From NCBI RefSeq assembly GCF_004210375.1, contig NC_134834.1:156569290-156633289 (forward strand): a DNA stretch of 64,000 nt, written 5' to 3'. The position numbers and the translations under genes are program-made. Each line of letters opens with the position of its first letter. Position 1 is the stretch's first letter. Source of the stretch: Tachypleus tridentatus. Lineage: Eukaryota > Arthropoda > Merostomata > Xiphosura > Limulidae. Of the stretch, positions 25,301 to 35,096 are shown piece by piece. Below the pieces are notes generated by a model. The model did no database searches. It had not been told where the DNA came from and worked only from the letters and a program-made list of their open reading frames with translations.

Positions 25301-28300
25301 GACCAACCTCATAGTGATTATTAAATGCAAAGGGGACCCTGGTTCTGACGGGGGATGTGTCACACCTCTATTTACATGTGGATAAACAGGAGGTGGAAGG
25401 CTAGTGATGAGTGTTGAAACCTTGTGCCAATAGAGGGCTGTACTAATTGAGAAAAGCTATTTTGTGAGAGGAGATAAATATCTATCATAAATACACCTTT
25501 AATTCAAGAAAATGTTAACTTCTGTAGAAATTTTCATTTAATTAAGTGGAACATATGATGTTTGTAAACTATTTGAACTCAAAACAAGTTTCAAGGCTGT
25601 TAAAAGTTTACACATTCCTGGCTTTATCAGCTATTGACAAGTTGTCTATGCATTTGGGAAATGTAATGATTCCAACAGGAAGCCAAAACTCAACAATTAA
25701 GGCAAGAATTTTTATTTTTTGTTATTTTTAATCTCAGTGTTTCAGTTATAATTTTATTTTGGTGGAATGTCGTGTGGGGAATATATTCAAGTATTATTTT
25801 AAAGTTTGGTATTGCAAATTTTGTGTGGGAAAGGCATATTGAAATGAATTTCATTATTTTTCAGCTGTTATGTCAGTAGTAGTGTAATATAACCTTAATT
25901 AATTTTCTTTAAAAGAACAAGGATCATAGAACTCATAGGTCTTAAATTTAATGTTTTATAATTCCATTAAAAGAGTGGTATATGTTATCATTCAAAGTAT
26001 TTGAGCTGAATTTGTTTCCTATATGTTAGAAAGAAAGAAGAATATTAGAATCTAAGAGACTTGACTTGGATGCCTGCAAGAATAGGCTACGAAAAGCCAA
26101 ATCTATGGAAGCACAAGCAAATGTAAATTTTAAATTTTGTACCTTTTTATAACGTGTTTGTGAGTAAATAATGTTTTCCTCTAGAAAGTTAATATATCAT
26201 TCAGTTTAATATAGGCTTTACTGTTGGTCTGTAATTTTAAAGTGTATGTACCTTTTTTTTTATGCAACTTTGAAATTGTGTATCTCTTGTTGGATTTATA
26301 ATTGGCATAAGCTTGTTCTTTAATATTATGTTTGTAGCAATTTTAAGTTCTTTTCAAACATTTGTCTCTTCTTTGTATCTAATACAATGTTGGAGTTTCA
26401 AATAAACTTTGATAAAAGGAATTAGATAAGAAGTAATTATCAAAGTAAGGCTTAATCTTGCATCAGTCTTGTTAATTATATCTTGGCATACTTACATGTT
26501 AAAAAAGGCAGGTTTTAATTGAAAGATCATATAAAATCATTTTTCTTAACTTTTCTTTAATGCAAACTGGAGTTTATGATGAGACATTTCTATAAACGTA
26601 TATAAAATTACAACCTCTTTAACTGGATTAGTAAACTTGTAGAATATCTATAACTCCTGAAAATGCTAGAAAATTTCAGAAAAATATCAGAACAATTTTT
26701 TTAAGTGCTAGAAAACAACAGTAAGATTTTGAACATAGATTAGTGTCTCAGTTATTTTGGTGATGGTTAGTATAAAACAGATCTGCACACTTGGTAAAGG
26801 AATGAAGTATAACATAGAGGATGAAATAGTATTCTGTCCATTGAAGAGTTTAGATATTGAGTATCTTGTAAAATTACTTATTTCCACAAGATTACTTGGC
26901 TTTTAAATACTTTATCTATAAGAAGTTAACTTTTTTAATTTAATTCAAGAAAAAAAAAGAGGAAAATGGTATATTCTGTTTATGGATTGCATACTTTTTA
27001 TTGTCTCTAGGTAATTATAAGAACTTTATTATTAAATGCATTCTCCATAGAACGTACCATTCTTACAATTCTGCTTTAATAGTCATATGATCTATCTATG
27101 GGTTATTTCTTAATCTGTAAAAATGTTATTCTTTTTATTACAAGACAAAACCTGACCTAATTCAAAGGGAGGTTCAGCAGGTAAAGTGATGCTGTAGAAA
27201 ATTATATTCTTAAAGTGGCATTGACCAAATTGTTTAGTAACTGTGTATTATTGTTGCTTTGAAAAGTATGCTGTTTATAGTTAATTTTGTGAGACAAAAA
27301 GTTTTTGTGATCTTGAAATCACGTAAGATGTACAATATTTTGCATTAAATGAAATTCAGCATAAGAAAGTTATAGAAATTTTTATTTAAATAATTTATTT
27401 TGTACTTGGTGCTTGTAATCATTTTCTTATTATAAAAAGGTGAAAGTTTATGTTAACTTAAATGACATTCTTAGCATAAGCATTTTTTTTAGTTAATAAG
27501 ATATTTCATTCTGGGAATTTTCATTGGTCATGTCTATTTATAAGGAAGATGATTATAAAAATATAGACATGTACAACAGAATTATTATATTTGTTTATGC
27601 TTTTATTTGATATATTCTATTAGATATCTGTTAGATTACTCACAATTGTATCCCTAGGATTTTTTTTCCAAAATGTACAAGTCTTGATTAGGTAAATTTA
27701 TTTCTTTTGACCATTTTAAGTTGTTCATTTTATAATTAGAAGATCTTCTTGACATATGTAGTTATTTTCTGAACTTTTTTAAGTAAGTAATAATTGAGCA
27801 AATTCTTAAAAAACAACAAAAAAACAGTTATTGTCTTACAGTTTCTTGTTTATTGTTATTGTTAGGCTGAACAAGAGCTTCGGGTAGCCCAAGCTGAGTA
27901 TGATAGGCAAGCTGAAATCACCAAACTGCTTTTAGAAGGGGTCAGCAGTGCACATGTGAGTATTTTCTGTATGATTTATGCATTTTTATCAGAAATATTT
28001 TGATTCTTCTGTGAATTTCTGTAATTTGTGAAAAAATGAACAGCATGTTTCAATGTATTTGTAACTGTGGCATAGCAGTTCAGAGTATGGCTCTGAGTTG
28101 TATGCTTGAGTACAAATTTTTAGCATGTAGCTTGTCATCTTTTGACTGATTTGAGATCTAATTACTGTTTTGAACTCAAGAGGTCAAACCCTTTCAATTG
28201 ATGTATTTGACCACTACGAAGATTTCATAAATTAATTTACACAAATCCTGCCTGAAAGATTTTCTATTTGAGAGTAGTCCAGTAGAGATCCAGATAGTAA

Positions 28301-31300
28301 TGAAATTGAATCAGGTGTACATGTGCTCTACGCTTGGTATTTCTGGAGCCAAGAAATAGAACTGCATAAAAGAATTTCAGGCTCTACAGCTGTTTAAAAT
28401 TACAACTTGTTTATATATATATTTCATTTATTGAATAATAGCATGCTTGTTTAATTTTAAGCTTTATTTTTCTTATTGTAAACAGTTATTATTTTGTGAG
28501 TCTAAACAGAACAAAGGATACATTTGTTTTTAACAATATTGTTTGAGGTAGTTGGGTACAAGTCCATTAAATATCTGATCAACAGGCATGAAAAGTCAAT
28601 TTCATAAAGCATTATTAATAGTATTTGCAAGACTAATTTATATTTTTTATTTCTTTTAGCAGTTGTCCAAATCATAAGAAACTGCGATAATATGTTAAAA
28701 ATACTGTAAACTAAACAGTAATTCATTGATGCTAAAAATGTTTCTTAATTGTAAAGATTTAATTCTTAAATCTAGAAGGAAGTAAAAAGTAATTACAGAA
28801 TAAAAATTTTAATGCATGTTTTATGTTTTTAAGGCTAATCATCTTAGATGTTTAAACGACTTCGTTGAAGCACAGATGTCGTATTTCACACAGTCTCAGC
28901 AGTACGTAGCTGACCTTCAGAGAGAGATGTCCAGGTAAAACTTAACATGTTTATAACAGTATGCCTTAAATATGATGAACTTCCTAACTTTTTTCGTACA
29001 TCATTTTTTGCATTGTAATTGTACACTTTTAATGGCACATTTTTGTATATTGCTGTCTGTATTCTTAGGTTGCTCTTTGAAATTGTTTTACAACAAAAGA
29101 AAATAAGTTTTACAACATGTGTATCAATTAATGAAACCTTTTCATTCTTGTACAATATGAAATCAGAAGGCCAAAAATTTATAAGAATACTTTTAAGATG
29201 TTCTAAAAATCTATTAAAATATTTTTATCATTACATTTTAAAATCTAGTAACCTTGAAACTTTATAATTACTGTATTAATATTTCTAAACTATTAGCTTT
29301 AATTAAAATAACTTGCATTCCTTTTCTTTGGAAAAATTAAATAAAAACCACTGATCTATTAAAGTTTAATGTTTCAGAAAGTTATTCATTATTGCCTACA
29401 ACTAAAATGTTGCTATTGTAATTTACTATTCTTCTCAAAAGGAGATTGTGTAAAACTTAATTTGAATTTATTTAGAAGTATTTAATAACACAATAACTCA
29501 GCAACATAGATGCTGCATACTAAATTTGATATGAAGAAAATTATATAAGTTATGAACTCGTTGCTTTTTTAAGGCAGTGACAAACTTAGTATGGTTATTA
29601 ACTGTTGATAGAACCAGTATTAGTCTTTAAAAAATGAATCATGCACTATAACTAGATTACAAATTTTGATTTTGTTGAAGGGGACTGTTGTTAGTTTTCC
29701 ATGTGTAAGTCATGGTGAGGCTTAACAAGCCAAATCTTAAGAAATGCTAATTTACTGATATCAAACTGTATTAATTTGAGGAATAAGCGAGTACAATTGA
29801 GAAATAATGAAATAACATTCAAGTGGTGTACTATACTCAGTAGTTGAAATTTAATTTTTGGATTGTATTATCTTTAATTAAAAAAGTGTTAAAAACCATG
29901 GCTTTATTTGTATTTATTTTTTTTTACCAATATAAATGTTAAATTGATTTTACAGTTAGTATTGAACATTATTTGAGAGTATAACACTTGCACATTTCAA
30001 CTCTCCTCCTTGGAAGATCTGTTTTTCTGAACAGTTCTCAAACTTAATCCGTTCCAGCAGGCTGTTCAAAAACCGAATCAATTTTTCCCATAAGAAATAC
30101 TGTAAATTAAATTAATCCATTACAGACCTCCAAAAATTATGCATTATGAAGCATTTTAAGTAAAAATATTGCTTATTTATACTTGTATAATAATACTGAC
30201 ATGCATAAAGTCAACCACAAAAACTATAAACACAATAAAAAAAAACAATAAATGAAAATTTAACTGCACTTTACCTGTGCTGAGGAGAGCTGATGGTGTA
30301 AGTGAAAGGTGGTGAGGAACGTGGAGAGTAGGAGGGTTATTATTGTTTGGAAGAGGAGTCACCTTCCATAAAAATGTCAGGTAATTCTCCTTCTGGGGTT
30401 CTTTCTCTTTTCTGTCTCTTTGCACTGCTACAACCTGCTTGACATTCACTGGACCTATTTCTCACTAAAAACTTGTCTAATGAGGTTTGTTTCTACCTGC
30501 ATTTTAAAATGTTTTTGAAGTAATACATAGCATTGTCATTGAAAAGGTTTATGCTGCAGTTTACTACAGCTTTGTCAGGGTGAAATATTTCCACAAAACT
30601 TTGTAACTCTCCCCATTTTCCACACATTTCCTTGATTAGTGAACTAGGAACATCCTCCCTTCCCTTCTCCTCATCTGAAGACACTTTCTTAGTTGCCTTC
30701 TGTTGCTGCTCCTTCTGAAGGTCTTGGAGTTCTTCCGTGGTGAGCTCAGTGTTGTGGTCTTCCACCAACTCCTCCCCATCATCACCACTCACATTCAAGC
30801 CCATACATTTGCCAAGTGAGACAATATCCTCGACAACAGGCTCAGCCTCAAAGCCTTCAAAGTCTATCTGCTACTGAGTCTGGCCACAATTTCTTCCAGG
30901 CTGAGTTCATGGTCTTCAAAGACACTTCCCTCCAGGCTTTGTCTATGATCCTCAAGCAATGGAGGATATTAAAGTGATTTTTCCAGAACTCTCTGAGGGT
31001 TTACTCTGTGTCAGTGCTTTGGTGTAGAGTTTCTTAAAGTTTGATATGACCTACTGGTCCATAGGCTGAATGAGAGGAGTCGTGTTAGGGGGCAAGAGCT
31101 TCACTGTAATGAAACTGTACTCCTCCACCAACCCATCCTTCAAGCCTTGAGTAACAACTGTTTTTCCATGATGTAATTCTTTACACTTGGGGCACACTTC
31201 ATGGACCCACTCCATAAAAAAATTGCCTGGTTACCCATGCTTTACTATTAACCCTCCACATGACATTTAGTTTACTTTTCAGGACATTATTTTTCTTACA

Positions 31301-34300
31301 AACCCTCAGGTTCTCAGAATGATACACAAGCAAAGGCTTAAGTTTTAAATCCCCACTTGCATTACTACATAACAATAGAGTTAGCCTGTCCTTCATTGGC
31401 TTGTGTCCTAGCAGTGACTTCTCCTTGGTGATGTAGGTCCTCTTTGGCATTTTCTTCCAAAAGAGGCCTGTCTCATCACACTTGAACACTTGTTGGGGAA
31501 TAAAACCCTCAGCTTCTATATAGCCCTTAAATTCCCTAACAAATTTATCAGCAGCGTCTTTGTTAGAACTGGCACCATCCCCATGTCTCGCCACACTATG
31601 CATGCCACTTCTCTTCCTAAATTTTTCAAACAATTCCCTAATAGCCTTAAAGGCAGCACTCATTCCAGGGGTGTTTTTTTAAGAGGTCAGCATGCAGCTG
31701 CTTTGCTTTCTCACAAATGGTGGTCTCAGAAATGCTATCACCAACTAACTGTTTTTCGTTCACCCAAATCAACAAGTTTTTCTACCTCTTCCATTGTTTG
31801 TGATCTTTGTTTCGTAACCACTGTCACTCCTTTTACAACATCAGCTCTTTTGATGACCTCTGTATTTTTCAGTATGGTGCAGACTGTAGACTTCACCATA
31901 CCAAACTGTGTAGCAAGGTCAGACATGCAAACACCACTCTCATACTTCACTATGAGATCTTTTTTCACCTCTATTGTAGCTCCAACAACTTTTCTTTCTG
32001 GTTTGCTGCTTTCATTATCCTTCTTTGACCCCATGGTGGCTTATTTAATCAGAATATTTAGAAATACAAAAAAACAACAAAAAGAAAAACGAGAATGTCC
32101 ACAGCAGATTTTAGCGGGGGTGTGGACTGAGCGACAGGTGTGGATAATATGTTTTGGGCAAGCTTGGCGTGGGCCGAAAATGGTCAAAGGGTCGTTTGGG
32201 TCATCATTCAGGGGTTCGGGCCACGACAGCTTGGTTCGGGAACCATGTTTATGTTCGACAACTGATACATGTTTTTCTCAAACAATATGTTTGAAAACCA
32301 AGTTATTTGAGAAGGGAGTCATTTGAGAACTGAGGAACCACTGTATATTACATTGAGGAAAATGCACTACTTCAACCACAAAAGAGTCACTAGCTGTTAC
32401 TGGCAGTCTTTATATCCAGGAATTATTTCCCTGACTTTACCTGTTATGGGAATGAAAACATAATTTTTAGCATCATTGAAATAGGGATCTCTGCATCACC
32501 TCGCTGTTGAGGATTTATGTTATTTCTACATTCCCATACTTTCCAAGGTTTGCCTTCATAATCTAATAATTACATCCTATTTCATCACAAGTATGACAAG
32601 TGTCTGCTATCATCAATGCATTACATGCTAAGCAATTTATATAGTTGTTACTGTATTGCAGTGTATTTGAGTTCAAATCTGATACAGGCTGTTTTAGCAA
32701 TGTCATCAGTGGGTGTGTAAGGGACACAAGTACACCTGTGTCAAGACATTTAGGGGCTCTGTCTCTGAGTCTTTGTTTGTGTGTGTGTGTGTGTCTTTTA
32801 TGAGCCCACTGTAAATAGTTTAAAGTTGTATATATGCACACATACATAGGCATTCACCATGTGTGGCATAATTGGGATTAGAATGTTTACCATTGCTTGG
32901 TACTGTTAGCTAGACTTTCAGTTGAAGGCACATACTTGCAAATTGAGTTAACATGTATTTATAGGTAGTGTGTAGAGTGAGAACTGTTACAGTAGGTTAC
33001 TTTTAAAAGTCATAATTACTCTTCTGTGTGATGCAACAGTAATGTTGATTAAATAAACTGTGTGTTCAGTAGTTTCAAAATTTTGTCAAACCCACCATCA
33101 AAATACAGTAATTCAGGTTATGCAAAGCAAAATAACAGAAAAAGTACCAATAACTTTCTGGTACTTGACTTATTGTACTTTCTTGTTTAAACTTGCCATA
33201 AAATAATATAGTTTGTGGCTGATTCAAATTTTGCTGTTGATGTTCTTATTTATATAAGGCTTTCTTAGATCAGCTACTGTACCTGTGCTCTGTAACTCTT
33301 GTATTTCAGTTTTCCACCATGAATTAACAAATCCTTCTCTATTGGATGTCATTATTGACATTATAGAGAAGTGAATATGTATGGTTGAAAATACAGAAGA
33401 AAATTTAGTACTTTATAAATTTATGATATTCCTTAACTTTTCTTGTTACTTGTTTATCCGAAATGTATGTTATTAGTTAAAACACGTGATTGAGTAGAAA
33501 TATTGGTAAATGTGTGTTATAAAAGGAATTGAGAATACGTTTTTTTAAATTGTATAATACTGATAAATATATGGTTTGTTTCTTGTATTAGTTACGCCAG
33601 TGTGATACTTTAGCATTGACAGGAATATTGTTGATAAGTTTGTTTCTAACACTTTTGTATTCTATTATCTATTATCCAGAAGAAAAAGAAAAATTATAAT
33701 TTTCAAAGTAATTTTATTCTTTGTTAAGTATGTCTGTGGCTCTTTCAAGTGGTGGAACAACAGATTCATTCCAGAATATTTACCCATCATTTTCTGCAAA
33801 TGCTGGGCCAGTGTCACCAGCCCCTGATGACAAGAGAAAACAGGCTAGAGTGCTTTATGATTATGATGCTCATGATAAGTCAGAATTATCTTTGTTAGCT
33901 GATGAAGTAAGTTATCAAAGACCTGGGTGTAATTTTTCTAGCGCATTTTTAAGACATTTTGGGATTTTTGAAATTTTGTTTGGAGTTGGAGTTGAAAATA
34001 AAGCATTTCATGCAGGTTTTGATTTTAAAATATCAATAAGAAGTGTAGATCATGTAGAAAAAGCTTAAGGAAATTCTGAGAACCAATTGATAACAAAGCT
34101 GTATTTTTTTTTATTTGCTAATCTACTAAGGATTTCTTTACCACCAATGTCCAAGGAATGAACATAACCATTCAGTGAAGACTTGTTTGCCATACATCAT
34201 AATTCTTAGTTTCTGTCCTTCCTCTTGGCTAAAGGTTTTCATTTTTCATAGCTCATTCAAAAAGTAATTAAATTAATCCATTAATCTGTCTACAATGGTC

Positions 34301-35096
34301 TCAAAATTGTTTAAGGATAAACAGATATTAATGAAAAAATGCATATTTTTTGTGTTTTGTCAAAAAATAATGTACAAAAACTTCATTAGATTATCAGTTC
34401 TATGTGTTTTTTCAACTAATGTGACAAAGTAAAAATCAACTGTTTCTGCTTTAAAGATTTATGAAATGTTGGTTTCATTATAGTAAGCGACTTCAACTTT
34501 TGCTGCAAAAAACAATAAATCATGACTGAATAGTTTAAGTGTATGTGTGCGTGGAAGTAATAGTAAAACAAAATTTTAAACAAAAAGACAATTTTAATGA
34601 GCAGCAGAACATGTTAATATGATTTTATTATTATATGATACAGTATTTGCTAAAAACAAGAGACCTAACTCTTGGGTTAATTTAAAATGTTTATGACTAT
34701 TAGATTAACCAGTTTAAAACAGTTTAAATCTTCAACTTGTATTTGATTTTAAAGCAATTGGTCCTGTTTTATGTTGTGATACTAAAATATATATTTGTAG
34801 GTGGAACTGTGAACCATTTTTTTGTGACTGATTCATCAATAAGATATCAGCATTTCCATATGTAGAAATACGAATGTTTGTAACAGAAACTTCTTAGCTG
34901 GTGGAACATTTATTTAGCAGTATACTCACCTGTGATAGTGTCTTTTAAACAGATACACGAAATTATAGTCAGCAACTGTCTTTAACAGGTGATATATGTG
35001 ACATCGGAACCAGGGCAGGACCCAGACTGGATGATAGGTGAACGTGGAAAACAGAAAGGCAAAGTGCCCACAGCCTACCTCGAAATGCTGAACTAA
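10232..35096 (+). CDS. EndoB: Endophilin-B (SH3GLB-type BAR/SH3 protein), whole gene with 10 coding exons
   Basis: Exons 10232-10306, 20268-20409, 21556-21681, 23088-23221, 26030-26122, 27145-27180, 27866-27955, 28834-28934, 33729-33906 and 34989-35096 have GT-AG borders and total 1083 nt, giving 360 residues plus stop. Human endophilin-B1 is about 365. Residues 1-25 form the amphipathic H0 helix, about 26-265 the BAR domain, 266-304 a Ser/Pro/Gly-rich linker, and 305-359 the SH3 domain. Diagnostic stretches are YTEEKLGTSEKTELDAHF, LQPNPN, MIDAGSDFGPGTAYG, ESKRLDLDACKNRLRKAK, YDRQAEITKLLLEG, HLRCLNDFVEAQM, ARVLYDYDA and GERGKQKGKVPTAYLEML. The family binds and curves membranes in autophagy, mitochondrial dynamics and endocytic traffic (known). 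Identity as B rather than A type is clear from EEKLG...EKTELD and the SH3 ending in LEML(N). Start: ATG 10232 is followed at once by ATG 10235, which has the better context (A at -3, G at +4); the protein begins MMEF or MEF. An in-frame ATG at 10175 would add 19 residues and is less likely. Confidence 0.95.
10307..12542 (+). other. Endophilin-B intron 1, first part
   Basis: AT-rich intron without coding features. It holds an A-tract near 10542-10558 and a mixed GT/GTAT/GATA microsatellite at 11842-11896. Confidence 0.5.
11842..11896. repeat. GT/GTAT/GATA microsatellite
   Basis: Runs of TATG, TG, TA and GATA units follow one another directly. Confidence 0.9.
12771..12830 (+). CDS. EndoB: Alternative first coding exon 1b of endophilin-B (predicted)
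   Basis: ATG at 12771 opens 20 codons beginning MEFRKKLSS and ending ISRAKQ, then CAG|GTAAGA, a strong donor in phase 0. Exon 1a begins (M)MEF and ends FSRAVQ in the same phase, so 1b can replace it and join YTEEKLG of exon 2. Hydrophobic residues F3, L7, F11 and I15 are spaced i+4 with basic residues between them, as expected of an H0 membrane-inserting helix. The reading frame stays open upstream to 12543 with a Cys-rich sequence unlike the family; I take that as 5' UTR. No transcript evidence is available. Confidence 0.72.
12856..13076. mobile_element. Fragment of a DNA transposon with a CAGGGTG-type end
   Basis: It begins CAGGGTGGCCTGTAAGTTCC then TACCCATCCATATG, and ends ATATGTGGATGGGT, an inverted match to the latter. 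The interior on the + strand reads like a degraded transposase tail (AAVITAFGTIT, LRKMSRRTW). It starts about 25 bp after the exon 1b donor. Confidence 0.5.
14570..17300 (-). mobile_element. Deleted, inactive LINE (Jockey-like non-LTR) copy
   Basis: From its 5' side (high coordinates) it shows an ORF1 remnant with gag-type CCHC knuckles around 16600-16800, an endonuclease remnant with GDF-x-x-HNP near 16252-16300 and HFPI near 16080, a short reverse-transcriptase N-terminal piece near 15720-15900, then RNase H (15065-15484: ELYVIYISLDHVEAL, YTDSLRFLLALES, WIPDHVSICENELAD). A degraded zinc-binding tail and A/T-rich 3' end follow to 14570. The RT palm is missing and stops break all frames. It lies antisense in endophilin intron 1. 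Confidence 0.82.
17336..17479 (+). other. Short acidic open segment of unknown origin
   Basis: Forty-seven codons, KYLDEVESVNEALNFDADF then PLELEYPVEQNLEDCQSDL, end at TAG. The composition looks protein-like rather than random. It directly follows the LINE's 5' edge, so it may be an old transposon remnant. No splice sites of quality flank it. Confidence 0.3.
17480..18637 (+). other. Intron sequence without recognised features
   Basis: Ordinary AT-rich intron; two overlapping ~60-codon frames near 18104-18309 have no coding character. Confidence 0.45.
18638..19580 (+). mobile_element. Internally deleted mariner-type element
   Basis: TA flanks both sides (18636-18637, 19581-19582). The ends CGAGGGCTGTTTAAAAAATA and TATTTTTTGAACAGACCTCG are inverted repeats, extended by CGCGGAC/GTCCGCG. 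From ATG 18835 a transposase HTH begins (DLKEQRLAVKF), shifts frame near 18925, and continues (FKWHERFKDGRQS, EDDEHPGRPSTS). It then jumps to the C-terminal HPP-like PYSPDLAPCDFFLFPKLKR and YFEG parts. The first two catalytic Asp regions are gone. Confidence 0.88.
19583..20267 (+). other. Endophilin-B intron 1, last part
   Basis: AT-rich with no repeat recognised; ends in the ATTTTAG acceptor. Confidence 0.5.
20268..20409 (+). CDS. EndoB: Endophilin-B exon 2 (start of BAR domain)
   Basis: The acceptor ATTTTAG is followed by 47 codons plus one nucleotide, beginning YTEEKLG and ending LQPNP plus a split Asn codon. The donor is A|GTGATT. The Asn completes as LQPNPN with exon 3, exactly the family motif, which fixes the splice site although the donor is not strong. 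Confidence 0.93.
21556..21681 (+). CDS. EndoB: Endophilin-B exon 3 (BAR domain)
   Basis: The acceptor is CCTAG. The exon encodes AKVEDYLFEKLERKRDR through MIDAGSDFGPGTAY and ends with the first base of a Gly codon before GTAAGG. This matches the R-x-E-E/D-[FY]-x-[FY]-E-K-L and DAG-x-[DE]-FG segment of B-type endophilins. Confidence 0.95.
21682..23087 (+). other. Endophilin-B intron 3
   Basis: AT-rich intron with a (GT)n run at about 22944-22966. No gene was found on either strand. Confidence 0.5.
23088..23221 (+). CDS. EndoB: Endophilin-B exon 4 (BAR domain)
   Basis: The acceptor is TCTTTAG. The exon completes the split Gly codon and encodes 44 residues, STLIKVGQAQKKLG through PLRKFLEGDMKTLQ, then GTAAAT. 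The LIKVGQAxxKLG and QPLRKFLxGxMKT pieces closely resemble arthropod EndoB. Confidence 0.95.
23222..26029 (+). other. Endophilin-B intron 4
   Basis: A 161-codon open frame at 23485-23970 is hydrophobic, T-driven and has no domain or splice context. A more complex stretch at 25010-25460 may be an old repeat, but I cannot place it. Confidence 0.4.
26030..26122 (+). CDS. EndoB: Endophilin-B exon 5 (BAR domain)
   Basis: The acceptor is ATGTTAG. Thirty-one codons, KERRILESKRLDLDACKN through MEAQAN, are followed by GTAAAT. The exon is phase 0 on both sides, so splicing 5 to 6 or 5 to 7 keeps the frame. Confidence 0.95.
27145..27180 (+). CDS. EndoB: Endophilin-B exon 6, 12-codon microexon (possibly optional)
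   Basis: ATTACAAG precedes 36 nt encoding TKPDLIQREVQQ, then GTAAAG. It is flanked by phase-0 exons and can be included or skipped without a frame change (360 or 348 residues). It lies between the conserved KAK(S/A) segment and the EQELR helix. Fly EndoB carries extra residues here, and vertebrate B1 splice forms differ near residue 189, as I recall. Transcript evidence is lacking. Confidence 0.75.
27866..27955 (+). CDS. EndoB: Endophilin-B exon 7 (BAR domain)
   Basis: The acceptor is TTGTTAG. Thirty codons, AEQELRVAQAEYDRQAEITK through GVSSAH, end at a GTGAGT donor. This is the most conserved helix of the family. Confidence 0.96.
28834..28934 (+). CDS. EndoB: Endophilin-B exon 8 (end of BAR domain)
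   Basis: The acceptor is TTTTAAG. Thirty-three codons, ANHLRCLNDFVEAQMSYF through DLQREMS, plus AG of a split Ser codon, precede GTAAAA. It corresponds to the terminal BAR helix (HHLRCLNDFVEAQMTYY in vertebrates). Confidence 0.95.
28935..30019 (+). other. Endophilin-B intron 8, first part
   Basis: AT-rich; no supported feature before the Tigger-type element. Confidence 0.45.
30020..32343 (-). mobile_element. Tigger/pogo-type DNA transposon, inactive
   Basis: The right end reads, inverted, CAGTGGTTCCTCAGTTCTCA and adjoins TA. The left end keeps CAGTTCTCAAACTTAATCCG but has lost its outermost bases. On the minus strand from ATG 32034 come a CENP-B-like HTH (GVCMSDLATQFGMVKSTVC), then a helix region and DDE_1 with KCDETGLFWKKMPKRTYI (31199-31663), and an acidic C-terminal part (30493-30804). 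At least two frameshifts (near 31740 and 31675) and many stops in the 30850-31200 part inactivate it. Confidence 0.85.
32344..33728 (+). other. Endophilin-B intron 8, last part
   Basis: A (GT)n run lies at about 32772-32794. Nothing else is supported. Confidence 0.45.
33729..33906 (+). CDS. EndoB: Endophilin-B exon 9 (linker and first half of SH3)
   Basis: The acceptor is GTTAAG. One base completes Ser, then 59 codons. A low-complexity linker (SSGGTTDSFQ, PSFSANAGPVSPAPDD) leads into KQARVLYDYDAHDKSELSLL, the ALYDY-type SH3 start. The donor is GAA|GTAAGT. The open frame after the donor to 34068 is read-through into the intron, not protein. Confidence 0.95.
33907..34988 (+). other. Endophilin-B intron 9
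   Basis: Plain AT-rich intron. Confidence 0.5.
34989..35096 (+). CDS. EndoB: Endophilin-B exon 10 (second half of SH3, stop)
   Basis: The acceptor is TTAACAG. Thirty-five codons, VIYVTSEPGQDPDWMIGERG through VPTAYLEMLN, then TAA. The ligand-groove Trp (DW) and the P-x-x-Y of the SH3 domain are present. The protein ends at the domain edge, as in the family. Confidence 0.96.
   Translation: MIYVTSEPGQDPDWMIGERGKQKGKVPTAYLEMLN

Noticed and set aside
31490-32326. 278-codon + strand open frame
   Set aside because: It is the reverse-strand shadow of the Tigger-type transposase, which has clear HTH and DDE signatures on the minus strand.
33721-34068. 115-codon frame taken as a single exon
   Set aside because: Only 33729-33906 is coding; the GTAAGT after GAT GAA and the SH3 continuation at 34989 show the rest is intron.
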